A stretch of 64,000 nt of DNA from Caldicellulosiruptor danielii (GTDB lineage Bacteria > Bacillota > Thermoanaerobacteria > Caldicellulosiruptorales > Caldicellulosiruptoraceae): positions 2,600,001-2,664,000 of the forward strand of contig NZ_CP139957.1 of NCBI RefSeq assembly GCF_034343125.1, in the 5' to 3' direction. Under the pieces are notes generated by a model, which saw nothing but the letters and a program-made list of their open reading frames with translations, ran no database searches and was not told the DNA's origin. The position numbers and the translations under genes are program-made. Below are positions 51,607 to 61,345 of this stretch, one piece after another (within the stretch, counting starts at the first letter, position 1; each line of letters begins with the position of its first letter).

Positions 51607-53220
51607 CTAACTACCCTCAAGCCCAATTATTGCTGCACCCAAAGCACCAACAATTTGCGGATCAAAAGGAATCAAAAGCTTACATCCAAGCCTTTTTTCA
51701 AGCTCTAAAACAACACCTTTATTTTTTGCAACCCCGCCTGTTATTACAAAGTCCTTTTCACCTTTTACTCTATTTACTAACGAAATAGCTTTTATTGCCA
51801 CAACCTTGTTAATAGCTCTTATTATGTCCTCTCTCTTCTTGCCTTGTGCTATCAAACTTATCACTTCTGACTCGGCAAAGACAGTGCACATACTCGATAT
51901 TGTTAAATCCTCTGAAAAATTTAAACACTTCGAAAAATCCTCAAGATCTAACTCCAAAACTCTTGCCATATATTCGATAAATCTACCAGTGCCTGCCGAA
52001 CATTTATCGTTCATAACAAAATCCAATACATTGCCATCTTCATCTATTTTTATCACTTTGCTATCCTGCCCACCAATGTCTATGATAGTTCTTGCACTCG
52101 AAAAAAGGGCATGGGCACCTTTTGCATGGCAAGTTATCTCTGTTACTTGAAGATTTGAAAATGGAATACTTATTCTCCCATATCCAGTTGAGGTAATAAA
52201 GCTTATATCATCTTCGTTTATCCCAGCCATGCTACAAGCTTCTGAAAGTGCCGCCTTTGCACTTGAGACCACATCAAACCCAGTTTTTACCGTACAGTAA
52301 CCCAAAATGTTCTTGCTGCTATCAATAACAACTGCATTGGTGGAGGTTGACCCACTGTCAATTCCAGCAAAATATCTCTTATTAGACATTGATTTTGGAA
52401 TATTTCCTTTTTGCAAGGTCTTCTCAACAAATGCCTCCACTCGCGTTCTGATCTGCTCATTTGCATTTTGGCTAAAATCTGTTTCAATTTTCAACACGTT
52501 GCTTTTTTCTTTTATCTTGGCATATTCGAATGAATAAAAGTCACAAAACTTTATTGTATTGTAGATAATTCCTTTAAAAGAATTTTCTTCTATAAATTCT
52601 CTTTTTATGTTCATCCTCATGCAAGGAGGAAAATTTAAAAGGACTTTTGCGTAGCTTTCCAAACTCCCATCAAAGCTGATATCATTCTGGCAGAACCTCT
52701 CGCCAGAGCAAGTAAGATTCAAAACCCTACCACCCGCAGTTGAACACACAAATTCAACCAATTCCTTTTTTGCACGTGCCCCCATGATTGCTATGTCAAA
52801 ATTGTTATCTTTATTTTGAGCTATTAGCTTATTTACTTGGCTTATAAATACTTCTTCATCAAATTCTTCATTTAGTCTCTTTGAAAGTCTACTTTTAAAT
52901 CTTTCCAACTGATAATAAAAAAACTGGGCAGCTGCTGGTGTGTTTTCTCGAGGAAGGTCAATAATTTCTATAAATTCCATCCTATCTTTCAAAACATCAT
53001 ATACCCTTTTTATGCTATCACAGCAGTTTGTCAACACAAGACTTTTTATATCATCCTGCAAGACAGATTCCACAATGGCCTTTGCAAAGCTGCACATGTT
53101 GGGGTGCAAAAGCTTTTCTGCATTTTCATAAGAAGATACTTTTGGCTCGATACAAAAAATATCCTCTCCGAAAGCTTTTATAATCTCAACTGGTGTGTAT
53201 TTGCAAACATATGCTATCAT
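51607..53220 (-). CDS. fused dehydratase-like domain and ASKHA activase (HgdC-type)
   Basis: A 537-residue protein starting at ATG 53220 behind AGGGGGC. Residues 1-270 resemble a 2-hydroxyacyl-CoA dehydratase/HgdB-type subunit, with Cys in NCCDS, LTCSGERFC and FPPCMRM. Residues 280-537 form an ASKHA ATPase activase: GIDSGSTSTNAVVID (phosphate 1), IDIGGQDSKVI (phosphate 2), the Fe-S cysteines in NDKCSAGTGRF and SSMCTVFAESEV, and GGVAKNKGV. Activases use ATP hydrolysis to inject a low-potential electron into a partner. Here the partner is encoded 14 bases upstream. Fusion of both parts is known in multi-domain activases, but the substrate is unknown. Confidence 0.85.
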   Translation of the reverse strand: MIAYVCKYTPVEIIKAFGEDIFCIEPKVSSYENAEKLLHPNMCSFAKAIVESVLQDDIKSLVLTNCCDSIKRVYDVLKDRMEFIEIIDLPRENTPAAAQFFYYQLERFKSRLSKRLNEEFDEEVFISQVNKLIAQNKDNNFDIAIMGARAKKELVEFVCSTAGGRVLNLTCSGERFCQNDISFDGSLESYAKVLLNFPPCMRMNIKREFIEENSFKGIIYNTIKFCDFYSFEYAKIKEKSNVLKIETDFSQNANEQIRTRVEAFVEKTLQKGNIPKSMSNKRYFAGIDSGSTSTNAVVIDSSKNILGYCTVKTGFDVVSSAKAALSEACSMAGINEDDISFITSTGYGRISIPFSNLQVTEITCHAKGAHALFSSARTIIDIGGQDSKVIKIDEDGNVLDFVMNDKCSAGTGRFIEYMARVLELDLEDFSKCLNFSEDLTISSMCTVFAESEVISLIAQGKKREDIIRAINKVVAIKAISLVNRVKGEKDFVITGGVAKNKGVVLELEKRLGCKLLIPFDPQIVGALGAAIIGLEGS

Positions 53221-53233
53221 AAAAGTAAGCCCC

Positions 53234-54493
53234 CTACTTGATGCTTTCAAAAAATGCCTCAAGGCGAGTTTTTATCTGACCATGATTGTTATTTTTCTTA
53301 TTAACACAATCAACATCTATAAAGGTAAATGGAATATCAAGCTTTTTAAACTCCTCCTTTAATAGCATGCTACCTCCTATTGACTGCTTGCAACCCATCT
53401 GACAAACCTGAATCACAGCATCCGGTGAGGTTAAAGCAATCAAATTCTTTAGGTGTTCAATTCTTTTCTCAAAATCGCTATTGTACGGATTTTTCAAAAG
53501 CTTTATGGAAAGTGCTTCAATTGGGTCATCTGCTGGCAGCTCTTCTAAAAAATCATAATTCAAATCCATACCAATAATAGTTAGATTCTTGCTAAAATTA
53601 AAAAGATTTTTAAAATTATCCTCAAACATAGGAAGAGTATGTATAAAAAAAACTCCCTTTTTATTCTTCTCCTTAGCACTTTTCAAGTCCTCTACAAGCA
53701 TCTTGTAAAATCTTAGCGTCTCCTCCTTGCCAATAAATGTATGAGATGTATAGAGCATAAACATCTCAAATGTCAGGGTGGTAGGTATCTGCTTTTTCCC
53801 AAGAAGTTTTAAGCATTCTTTCATTTGGCTTCTTACTTTGTTTTCTATTTCGATTATTCTCGACAATTTATGTAAATCAAGCTTGTCTCCTGTCATTTTT
53901 TCAACAAAGCTAATCAGCTCTTTTAGCTGCAGCTTCAAATAATCTTTTGCCTCTTTAGAGTATTCTCTTGGAATGTCTAAAAAGAAAAATGGGAGATTTA
54001 AGCTTTCTGAAATAAATCTAAATGTGTTTAAGTTTGCATCACAAATACTTGAGGTTGCAAGCAAGAATTTTGGCTTTCTTAAGAGGTTTGAAAGTATAGC
54101 ACCAATAAATACCTTGTGAAAGCTACAAAAGCTCTCGCTTATACCAAAACTTTCTGCCCTCAAAATTAGCTCATCTTCAAGTTCAAGTCCAGACAAAAAA
54201 GCAGAGATTGCCTCAACAAAGATTGGGTCCAAATTAAATGCAAGCAAAATTTCAGCTGGTGCAAATAGGTTAACCCAAACACATCTTTTACTTGTTATTC
54301 CTCTATACGTCCAGTCAAATGCAATTTGATGTAAATATCTTAGCGATTTTGGCAACCTTTTATCAGGAAAAAACTTCACATAGTTTTTGCCAATGAAGAT
54401 ACCAAGTTTAAGAAGATAATAAACATTTTTGTTTTTCTGAAGAAGGTTATTGATAGCTTTGCTGTACATCTTTGTGTAATTCATTTTAACCAT
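53234..54493 (-). CDS. 2-hydroxyacyl-CoA dehydratase D-component-like protein
   Basis: A 419-residue protein (or 416 from ATG 54484, better spaced from CAGGATGG). Its layout matches HgdB/BcrB-type proteins: LFAPAEILLAFNL, FCSFHK, ATSSICDANLN, FFLDIPREYSKEA, then the C-terminal CQMGCKQSIGGS. These cysteines can hold a [4Fe-4S] or a double-cubane [8Fe-9S] cluster. No second dehydratase subunit or CoA-ester metabolism gene is nearby, so a true 2-hydroxyacyl-CoA dehydratase is unlikely. Double-cubane cluster proteins, which take electrons from an ASKHA reductase and reduce small molecules, are the better comparison. It is cotranscribed with the fused activase. Confidence 0.8.
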   Translation of the reverse strand: MVKMNYTKMYSKAINNLLQKNKNVYYLLKLGIFIGKNYVKFFPDKRLPKSLRYLHQIAFDWTYRGITSKRCVWVNLFAPAEILLAFNLDPIFVEAISAFLSGLELEDELILRAESFGISESFCSFHKVFIGAILSNLLRKPKFLLATSSICDANLNTFRFISESLNLPFFFLDIPREYSKEAKDYLKLQLKELISFVEKMTGDKLDLHKLSRIIEIENKVRSQMKECLKLLGKKQIPTTLTFEMFMLYTSHTFIGKEETLRFYKMLVEDLKSAKEKNKKGVFFIHTLPMFEDNFKNLFNFSKNLTIIGMDLNYDFLEELPADDPIEALSIKLLKNPYNSDFEKRIEHLKNLIALTSPDAVIQVCQMGCKQSIGGSMLLKEEFKKLDIPFTFIDVDCVNKKNNNHGQIKTRLEAFFESIK

Positions 54494-54670
54494 CCTGTTC
54501 TTTTACATATCACCTTTATCATCATCCTGCTGTCAGCTGTAAAGTTTGTTCCTGTGATAAAGCTACTTTTTGAAGATGCCAAAAGCAAGAATAGCAGATT
54601 GCAATATCCTTTTTGCAACTACATCTCGTTTCTACAAAACGCTTAAGCTGGTGATGTAAAAAGGCTATGT

Positions 54671-55225
54671 TTAAGCTATTTCAAGAACCAAAATCTCTTT
54701 TCCAGTCTCTAAGTCTATTATCCGAACTTTCTCATCATCAATAATTCCTATTGAATTAATCTTGTCTTCTCGTTTGCTAAGTGAGGTCGAACCAGGATTG
54801 ATTAGTACACAGTCGCCAATCTTTTTTAATAGCGGAATGTGGGTATGTCCTATTATGAAAAAGTCTAACTTATATTTCTGCACCAATCTGTTAATCTCCT
54901 CATCCGAAATATCATGCCCATGTTGGACCATAAATCTCTTACCATAGATTACGGAAAAAACATACGGAGTTTGTATGGGAATATCAAGCATCATTTGATC
55001 TACAAAAGCATCGCAATTACCTTGTGCAATGACTAAAGGAATAGGACAAGTATTCAATGCAGTAGAAAGTTCTTTTGGATTATATCCCTCAGGAATTGGA
55101 TTGCGCGGTCCATGGTACAATACATCACCTGCATGAAATATAACCTCAGTATCTTTTAGAAATTCCCAAGCTTTTTCCCATGATTTATAATCACCGTGAG
55201 TATCGCTTATAACACCAATTTTCAC
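54671..55225 (-). CDS. YfcE/MJ0936-type metallophosphoesterase
   Basis: A 184-residue calcineurin-like phosphodiesterase. Metal-binding motifs are SDTHGD near residue 7, AGDVLYHG near 37, GNCD near 70, MVQHGHD and IGHTHIP. The length and order fit YfcE/MJ0936 enzymes, which hydrolyse phosphodiesters such as 2',3'-cyclic nucleotides or model substrates. The start is GTG 55225 behind GGAGG. It is transcribed alone. The physiological substrate is unknown. Confidence 0.92.
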   Translation of the reverse strand: MKIGVISDTHGDYKSWEKAWEFLKDTEVIFHAGDVLYHGPRNPIPEGYNPKELSTALNTCPIPLVIAQGNCDAFVDQMMLDIPIQTPYVFSVIYGKRFMVQHGHDISDEEINRLVQKYKLDFFIIGHTHIPLLKKIGDCVLINPGSTSLSKREDKINSIGIIDDEKVRIIDLETGKEILVLEIA

Positions 55226-55562
55226 TCTAACTTTACCTCCTTCGTGAAAAATTAGTTTTCTGACTTTTGTTTATTGTTTAAAAACCTCTCTTTTATCTAT
55301 TCCTGCTTTTAAGGCTTTGTGTGCCTTATTCTTTATAAGCGCGAACAATCTTCCTCTTGCCATATTTTTTTAAGCTTAAAGTATCTATGCACTCTTTAGC
55401 TATTATTATACAACATTTCTGAATTAGTAGTTGAGAGCTTGAATCACCTCTACTTTCGGGAAATACTTTTAATACTACATCTTCACCTTCTATTTCAAAA
55501 ATCCTTCCCTATACATCCTTTGAGTTCTGCAATGATTTTGGATACAAAACATCTACCATGTC
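55226..55562. other. intergenic region with an open-frame remnant
   Basis: A 337-base gap. On the minus strand, 55326-55508 is an open frame of 60 codons without a start codon. It reads with protein-like composition (FEIEGEDVVLKVFPES ... KKYGKRKIVRAYKE) and may be the decayed end of a lost gene. I recognise no family. The promoter of the phosphoesterase gene lies at the left edge. Confidence 0.35.
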
Positions 55563-56975
55563 TTAAGCTAAGCAACAGCGGTTTTTTCCTTCTCTTTTTG
55601 CTTGATACAGCGCACTATCTGCCCTTTCCAGTAACGACTCAACCGAGTCACTGTCCTTTGCTAATGTTATACCCAAGCTCGCAGTAACCTTGCGATGAGG
55701 AAAAGGATAGCTTTCTATGGCTTTTCGTATTCTCTCTGCAACTGCCACAGCACCTTCTTTATCTGTCCCAGGAAGAATAATTACAAACTCCTCGCCGCCA
55801 AAGCGCCCTGCAATGTCTACAGCCCTTATAGAATTTTTTATTATCTCTGCCGTTTTCTGTACCATTACATCGCCAGCTATATGTCCAAAAGTGTCGTTGT
55901 AAGCCTTAAAGTCATCAATGTCAAGGAAAATAACTGCTAAAGGAAGTCTATACCTAATTGCCCTTTCAAGCTCACCAATCAATATATTTTGGATTGTCCG
56001 CTTATTAAAGAAACCTGTCAAAAAGTCAGTTTCAGCTTCTTTCTCTAAGCGACTTACAATCTTTGCATTAGCCAAAGCTATTGCAGAAAAGTTTACATAT
56101 ATTTGGAGATTTCTGTTATCATTTTCATCTATTGAGTCAGGTGAAAACATTATACCCAACAAGCCCACAGCACCAATAGAGGTCCACAAGGGATAAATCA
56201 CAATTTTATTTCCAACATCAATTTCTAAATCTGTTAAACCATCTAAGGTTTTCAATTTATCAATATCCAAAGATGATGGTTCAACTGTTGAAAAAATTTT
56301 CTCAATCACTGGATGAACTATCGACCATTCTTTCCCAACTAAACGGTGTCCATACTCACCTTTAGCTTGTGCTATCTTAATTTTGTCGCCTTCTCGTAGA
56401 CCAATAAATCCCAATTCAATCTTGTATATTATTATCAATGAATTAATTATAAGTTCCAAAACCTTGTCGAGCTCTACAGTGGAAATCATCAGCCGGCTTA
56501 TCTCATAAATACTATTTAGTTCAAGTCGGCGCAGCCCTAAAAGATTCTTTTCAAGAATGGCTTTGAGGACTTCATTTATTGTCTGGTAAATATTATTTGC
56601 CTTGGCAACAAAAGTGTTTTCTTCTTCTATATCTACTCCGGTTATGTTTCCATTTGGTGTAACAATAAGGAAACCTATCTTTTGAGCATATGTCCCCAAT
56701 CGATAGGCACAAAGCCTAATCCCATAAGGACAAGTAAATATGCCTCTGTCTTCTACAGAACTTAGTACATCTTTGTAAAAATAAATGCATTTTTCATTAC
56801 AGATCTTATTTCCTTTATTTACATCTTGACATACCTCAACTTGCTGGCTAAATTTAGAAAATGGATTGGCATTTGCATCAAATATATAAATGTTGGTGTT
56901 CATTGCTTTGGCAAGAGTATCCTGAAAATCCTGCCAATATTTTAAAGAAACACTTAGTAAAAGATTTGTTGGCAT
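55563..56975 (-). CDS. PocR-GAF-GGDEF diguanylate cyclase
   Basis: A 470-residue cytoplasmic signalling enzyme. Residues 1-150 match a PocR sensory domain with Cys-rich VCQDVNKGNKIC, NEKC and FTCPYGIRLC motifs that could bind a metal, cluster or small ligand. Residues 155-300 form a GAF domain. Residues 310-470 form the GGDEF domain with intact GGEEF signature and an RAVD inhibitory-site motif five residues before it, so product feedback by c-di-GMP is expected. It makes c-di-GMP from two GTP. It is the last gene of the operon with the KaiC-like ATPase (11 bases upstream) and the HD-GYP gene. The ATG follows GAGGTG. Confidence 0.93.
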   Translation of the reverse strand: MPTNLLLSVSLKYWQDFQDTLAKAMNTNIYIFDANANPFSKFSQQVEVCQDVNKGNKICNEKCIYFYKDVLSSVEDRGIFTCPYGIRLCAYRLGTYAQKIGFLIVTPNGNITGVDIEEENTFVAKANNIYQTINEVLKAILEKNLLGLRRLELNSIYEISRLMISTVELDKVLELIINSLIIIYKIELGFIGLREGDKIKIAQAKGEYGHRLVGKEWSIVHPVIEKIFSTVEPSSLDIDKLKTLDGLTDLEIDVGNKIVIYPLWTSIGAVGLLGIMFSPDSIDENDNRNLQIYVNFSAIALANAKIVSRLEKEAETDFLTGFFNKRTIQNILIGELERAIRYRLPLAVIFLDIDDFKAYNDTFGHIAGDVMVQKTAEIIKNSIRAVDIAGRFGGEEFVIILPGTDKEGAVAVAERIRKAIESYPFPHRKVTASLGITLAKDSDSVESLLERADSALYQAKREGKNRCCLA

Positions 56976-56986
56976 ATATCAGCACC

Positions 56987-58390
56987 TCATCTCAACATAT
57001 TTGCTTTATCTAATTTTCCAAGAATACTTATTCCGTTTGGGGTAATCTCATATTCCCTAAGGTCACGGCTATGATTAATTCCACGTGCTTTGAGGATTCC
57101 AATAGCTTTCTTAATATTTGAATCACTTTCGACGTATCTTAGAACAATTATGTTATCTGCTATAAATGATATTTGAGTTTTAGTGATTACTAATGGCGAA
57201 AACAAATCCTCGTTAAGTACAGTAAATATTGTAGTAATATGCCTCCTTTTGAGTTCTTGTGCTATTGCCCAAAGATAATCTTTATACTTCTGGATATCAG
57301 AAACACTGCTTTCAAAAGAAGATATGCTGTCAATCACAAACCTCTCTACTCTATCTTTTTCTATCATATCCATTATTTCAAAAGCATGCTTGTCTACATC
57401 AAGCTCAATTGGGGAAATAAACTTAATATCCAAAAGACCATTTTTCAAATATCTATCCATTTCCCATCCCAGAAAATAGGCATTACTCTTAAGTTGAGCA
57501 AGAGGTTCCTCAAAAGAAAGCAATAGTCCTTTCTCGCCTCTTTCAGCACCCTCAAGTAAGAATTTAAGAGCAAACGTAGTCTTGCCTGTACCTGTTCCAC
57601 CTGAGATGATAGTAATAGTCCCTTCTGGCAAACCACCATTTAGCATCTCGTCCAAATCCTTGATTCCAAATCCTTTTTTCTCTGCTTTGACTTCATACTG
57701 AAGTTCTTCGACAGCTGGTTTTATTCTGGGATACACTTTTATCCCTGTACGAGTAATTTCAAACAAGTGCTCGCCTTGTTCAAAAGGAGTCCCCCTCATC
57801 TTTAGAATACGCAAATATCTTTTTTGGAACTTCTTTTCTTCCTGTCCATAAAGATGAAAAATCCCATCTGCAATTGCAAATTCACTCAAGACGGTTAATT
57901 CTCTTTCTTCATACTCACCTATAAGAAACACAGTAACTTCCCATATTGACAAAGCAGCAGCCAGATCAAAAACAAAAGCCTTAAAGGTCTTCTCGTCCGG
58001 GAATAGGTCTCTTATAGCTTTAAAACTGTCAATCACAACTATATTGGGCTTGTACTTTTTTACCATGTCAGTCAAATACCCTAAAATCTTATCAGGGCCT
58101 TGTTTACGTGCAACATCTCCAAGATCTGCATAAATAAACTTGTCACCAAGCAACTCGTCAGTAAAAAACTTAAATTCTTGTAAATGTCTTACCATCTTAA
58201 ATTGTGATTCTGAAATAGTTGTCAGGTATAAACTCTTAAGTCCATTTCTCGCACTGTTAAACACAATGTTTTGAACAAATATTGTTTTTCCACTACCCGG
58301 CGCACCGGAAACAATATTTAGCGAATACAGCGGTATGCCCCCACCAAGAATACGGTCAAGATTTTTAATACCTGTTTTCAATCTTTCCAT
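56987..58390 (-). CDS. KaiC-like double-domain ATPase
   Basis: A 467-residue protein of two RecA-type KaiC domains. Domain 1 has GAPGSGKT at residues 29-36 and Walker B NIVVIDSFKAI. Domain 2 has GGTGTGKTT near 260 and Walker B RFVIDSISSF. The catalytic Glu pair is present in domain 2 (SFEEPLAQ) but replaced in domain 1 (TTISESQ). At the cyanobacterial Ser-Thr phosphosite the sequence reads QISFIADNI, keeping Ser but losing Thr. kaiA and kaiB are absent. Such KaiC relatives act as ATP-driven switches or scaffolds rather than full clocks. It overlaps a small upstream gene by 26 bases and precedes a diguanylate cyclase, suggesting control of c-di-GMP signalling. The ATG follows AAGGAGGGC. Confidence 0.9.
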   Translation of the reverse strand: MERLKTGIKNLDRILGGGIPLYSLNIVSGAPGSGKTIFVQNIVFNSARNGLKSLYLTTISESQFKMVRHLQEFKFFTDELLGDKFIYADLGDVARKQGPDKILGYLTDMVKKYKPNIVVIDSFKAIRDLFPDEKTFKAFVFDLAAALSIWEVTVFLIGEYEERELTVLSEFAIADGIFHLYGQEEKKFQKRYLRILKMRGTPFEQGEHLFEITRTGIKVYPRIKPAVEELQYEVKAEKKGFGIKDLDEMLNGGLPEGTITIISGGTGTGKTTFALKFLLEGAERGEKGLLLSFEEPLAQLKSNAYFLGWEMDRYLKNGLLDIKFISPIELDVDKHAFEIMDMIEKDRVERFVIDSISSFESSVSDIQKYKDYLWAIAQELKRRHITTIFTVLNEDLFSPLVITKTQISFIADNIIVLRYVESDSNIKKAIGILKARGINHSRDLREYEITPNGISILGKLDKANMLR

Positions 58391-58763
58391 CTTCTTTGCC
58401 CTCCTTTGAGTCCAAATAGAGCTTTTCTACTTCTTCGCGGAGAATTTTCATAATTTTTTCTGCATTTTCACTCCCGATCAACCTACTCAGAATTTCGACG
58501 TAGCTTGTAACAAATTTTGCAAACATCTCATCTACTGGAAAATTTAGGTTTTCCTTTAAAGCGGTCAATAGTTCTTTGCATGATATTCCATTTTCATTAA
58601 ATTGAAGCAGTTCTGTTTCCTTATACTCACCAGAAAGCTCCCATACAACTCTTTCTACTAAAAGCTGTACAGTAGCTCTGCCAAGATATTTTTCAGATGC
58701 AGTCCATATTTCATTTAGCAAATCTTCATATCTCTTCACCTTCTCGTCAATTAAATCAGGCAT
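58365..58763 (-). CDS. small helical protein of the KaiC operon
   Basis: A 132-residue acidic, helical, soluble protein with no recognised domain. It starts at ATG 58763 behind TAGGAGG and ends inside the KaiC-like gene, overlapping it by 26 bases, so the two are translationally coupled. It could be a KaiC partner or adaptor, filling the place of KaiB or a sensory output, but there is no sequence resemblance to KaiB. Helical stretches such as KVKRYEDLLNEIWTASEKYL and EKIMKILREEVEKLYL hint at coiled-coil pairing. Confidence 0.7.
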   Translation of the reverse strand: MPDLIDEKVKRYEDLLNEIWTASEKYLGRATVQLLVERVVWELSGEYKETELLQFNENGISCKELLTALKENLNFPVDEMFAKFVTSYVEILSRLIGSENAEKIMKILREEVEKLYLDSKEGKEDGKIENRY

Positions 58764-58843
58764 ACTCGTTCCTCCTATCTTGATTTTCTAAGTTTTGTAG
58801 TTTTAGCCTTCCCTAAGGACCTATAAGCGTTAATTTAACATAC

Positions 58844-61167
58844 TTATTCGGATATCGATTTCTCCTTTATAAGACGAACAAAAACCTCCACTATCTGAGG
58901 GTCAAAATGCTTACCACTCTGTTCACGAATATATTCCAGAACCTTCTCTATTTGCCAAGCTTTTCTGTATGGCCGATCATTGGACAATGCATCAAAAACA
59001 TCAACTATTGCGAAAATACGCGCTGCTAAGGGTATCTCTTTTCCTTTTAATCCCCAAGGATAACCGCTGCCATCCCATTTTTCATGGTGGCAATAAGGTA
59101 TATCCAAAGCTGGCCGTAAGTATTCAATCTGAGAAAGCATCTGGTAAGCATATACAGGGTGCATTTTCATTATTGCCCACTCTTCATCTGAAAGCTTCCC
59201 CGGCTTGAGAAGTATACTGTCTGGTATACCCATCTTGCCGATATCATGTAATAGTGCACCACGTTTTATATGGATTAACTGTTCTTCAGGTATACCCATT
59301 TCTTTAGCAATGCGAAGAGTTAGGTCTGTCACACGCTGACTGTGACCCTCAGTTTCTTTATCTTTAAGATCAAGAGCATAGGAAAGCGCTTCTATTGTTT
59401 CATCATAAGCTTTCAGAAGTTCAATATTTGATCTTTGCAAATTATTAAAAAGTTCAGCATTGTCAATTGCAATTGCAACTTGTCCTGCCAATGTTTCCAA
59501 AAATTCTCGCCATTCATTATTAACATTGCGTGGATTTCGCATAAAAACTTCTAATACTCCTAATACACGACCTTTTGCAATAAGTGGAACAGCATAATAA
59601 GCCTTGAAACCTTCCACTCGGAAAAGATCTTTTGGTATATCTTCGTCTTCTCTCTCAATATCAGGTATATAAATAGTTTTTCTTTCCAATACAGCACGTC
59701 CTGCAAAACTTTTTTTAAGCTAAAAGTAATTTCTTCAACCATGTTAGTATAAAACCCATATCCAGCTATAAATTCTAACTTCTGTATATAAGGATTTAAC
59801 CTAAAAATAGCAGCTGCATCCACTTTTAACTCTCTAACAGTCTCTTGCAAAGCTACAGTTGAGGTAACGCGTGGATCAATGCTCCCATTAATAGCCATAT
59901 CAATTTTCCTAAGTGCTTGAATATGCTGTAAGCGCCGCGTTGATTTTTCGTAAAGGTTAGCGTTTTCTAAAGCTGCAGCAGCTTGATGAGCAAACGTTTG
60001 AAAAAGCTGAACATTCTCAGCATTAAAAAATCCTTTTTTGTCACTGTAAATATTAAGAGCACCAAAAGTACGCCCACGTGTTGTTAATGGAAAAGCTGCA
60101 GATGTAGTAAATCCTGATTCAATAGTTGCCTTTGCTCGCCACAGTTCAAAACCTGGATAGTTTGAAATATCCTCAATTATTTGCGGAATACCAGTGCGAA
60201 TAGCAATTCCTGTTGGACCTTGGCCTTCTGTAGTATCATCCCACCGCACTTTTATATTCTTAGGATAGGGATGATCATTTGGATACTGATATAAGACTGT
60301 TACTGAGCCATCAACTTCTGCACGGCCTATCCAAGCTAAAGAAGCTCCCAGATTTTTAACACATGTTTTTGTAATCTCATAAGCTACCTCTTCTAAATTT
60401 AAACTCTCTGAAAATTTTTGAGTGGCACTGTATAGTATTTCCAATGTATGCAATCGTTTTAACTTTTGTTTTTCAGCTTCTTTTATTTTGGTGATATCAT
60501 GAGCTATTCCTAAAAGCAAATCATTATCTAACTTTGAGACATTTACCTCTACCGTAACTTCTCTTTCTTCTTTGGTCTTAAAATTTCTTTCAACAGTAAT
60601 AGATTCTCCTTTTAAAACCTTATTGAAGTTTAGAGGTTTTTCGGTCAAATCTTCAGGTGAAATAATATCAGTAAGATGTTTTGTCAGTAGCTCATCTCGA
60701 CTATAGCCTAATAATTTGCAAGCAGCTGGGTTGCAATCTTGAATCTTTCCTTTTGAATCCACAATAAAAATAGCATCATTTGCTTTTTCAAATAAATTTC
60801 GGTAACGTTTTTCACTTTCTTGGACTTCCGCTCTTTGACTTCGAAAGATATTTATGAATCTGCCCAACAATATTCCTATTGCAAAATAAGCTATGCTTCC
60901 TACAATTAAACTGCGGATTGTTGCTTGTTTTGTGGTATAAAAAGAAACAATATCTATAAAAGTGGCTAAAATTGCTGATGCTATTCCACCTACTAATCCC
61001 CAGTATAAAGCAGAGCCAATAATTAAAAACAACGCTAAAATTGCAATAAAAACTGTAGGTAGAATCTTTACAAAAAACGATAAAGCTATTGAGTAGAAAA
61101 CAAACAAAATGAATACTTTGTCAATCTTTCTTATAAAAACTTTCATGTTACGAACGAAATTTAACAT
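58844..61167 (-). pseudogene. membrane PAS-GAF-GAF-HD-GYP phosphodiesterase, frameshifted
   Basis: The combined reading gives about four membrane helices (residues 1-110), a PAS domain (RNLFEKANDAIFIVDSKGKI), a GAF domain, a second GAF domain, and a C-terminal HD-GYP domain with LLHDIGK, HHEKWDGSGYP and IVDVFDALSNDRPYR, which hydrolyses c-di-GMP. The frame breaks in the second GAF domain: a run of seven T (plus strand 59710-59716) has one base too few; with eight the protein reads through as SLKKSFAGRAVLERK. The start is ATG 61167 behind AGGAGGGG. Either a real mutation, a phase-variable tract, or a sequence error. An internal start could still give a GAF-HD-GYP fragment from 59689. Confidence 0.87.
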
Positions 61168-61306
61168 AAAAATTGCCCCTCCTGATTGGAAATGAATACA
61201 CTTAAAAAGTTCAAAAACAAACAAGAAATAATTTGGGTTTGCATATAAACCTTTTGTAAAGGAAAATCTCTTAGACAAACGATATACTAAATTTTTTATA
61301 AAATAA

Positions 61307-61345
61307 AAAGCACCTGGTCTTATCTCTCCTAAAACCAGGTGCCTT
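61307..61345 (-). terminator. leader terminator upstream of the HD-GYP operon
   Basis: On the plus strand AGCACCTGGT (61310-61319) pairs with ACCAGGTGCC (61334-61343). On the minus strand the tail is TTTTTATTTTAT. No minus-strand gene ends here, so it sits between promoter and first gene and probably acts as an attenuator. Confidence 0.8.

Noticed and set aside
59990-60001. GCAAACGTTTGA identical to the starch operator
   Set aside because: It lies within the coding region of the HD-GYP sensor gene, where the codons are part of a conserved GAF segment. Chance match.
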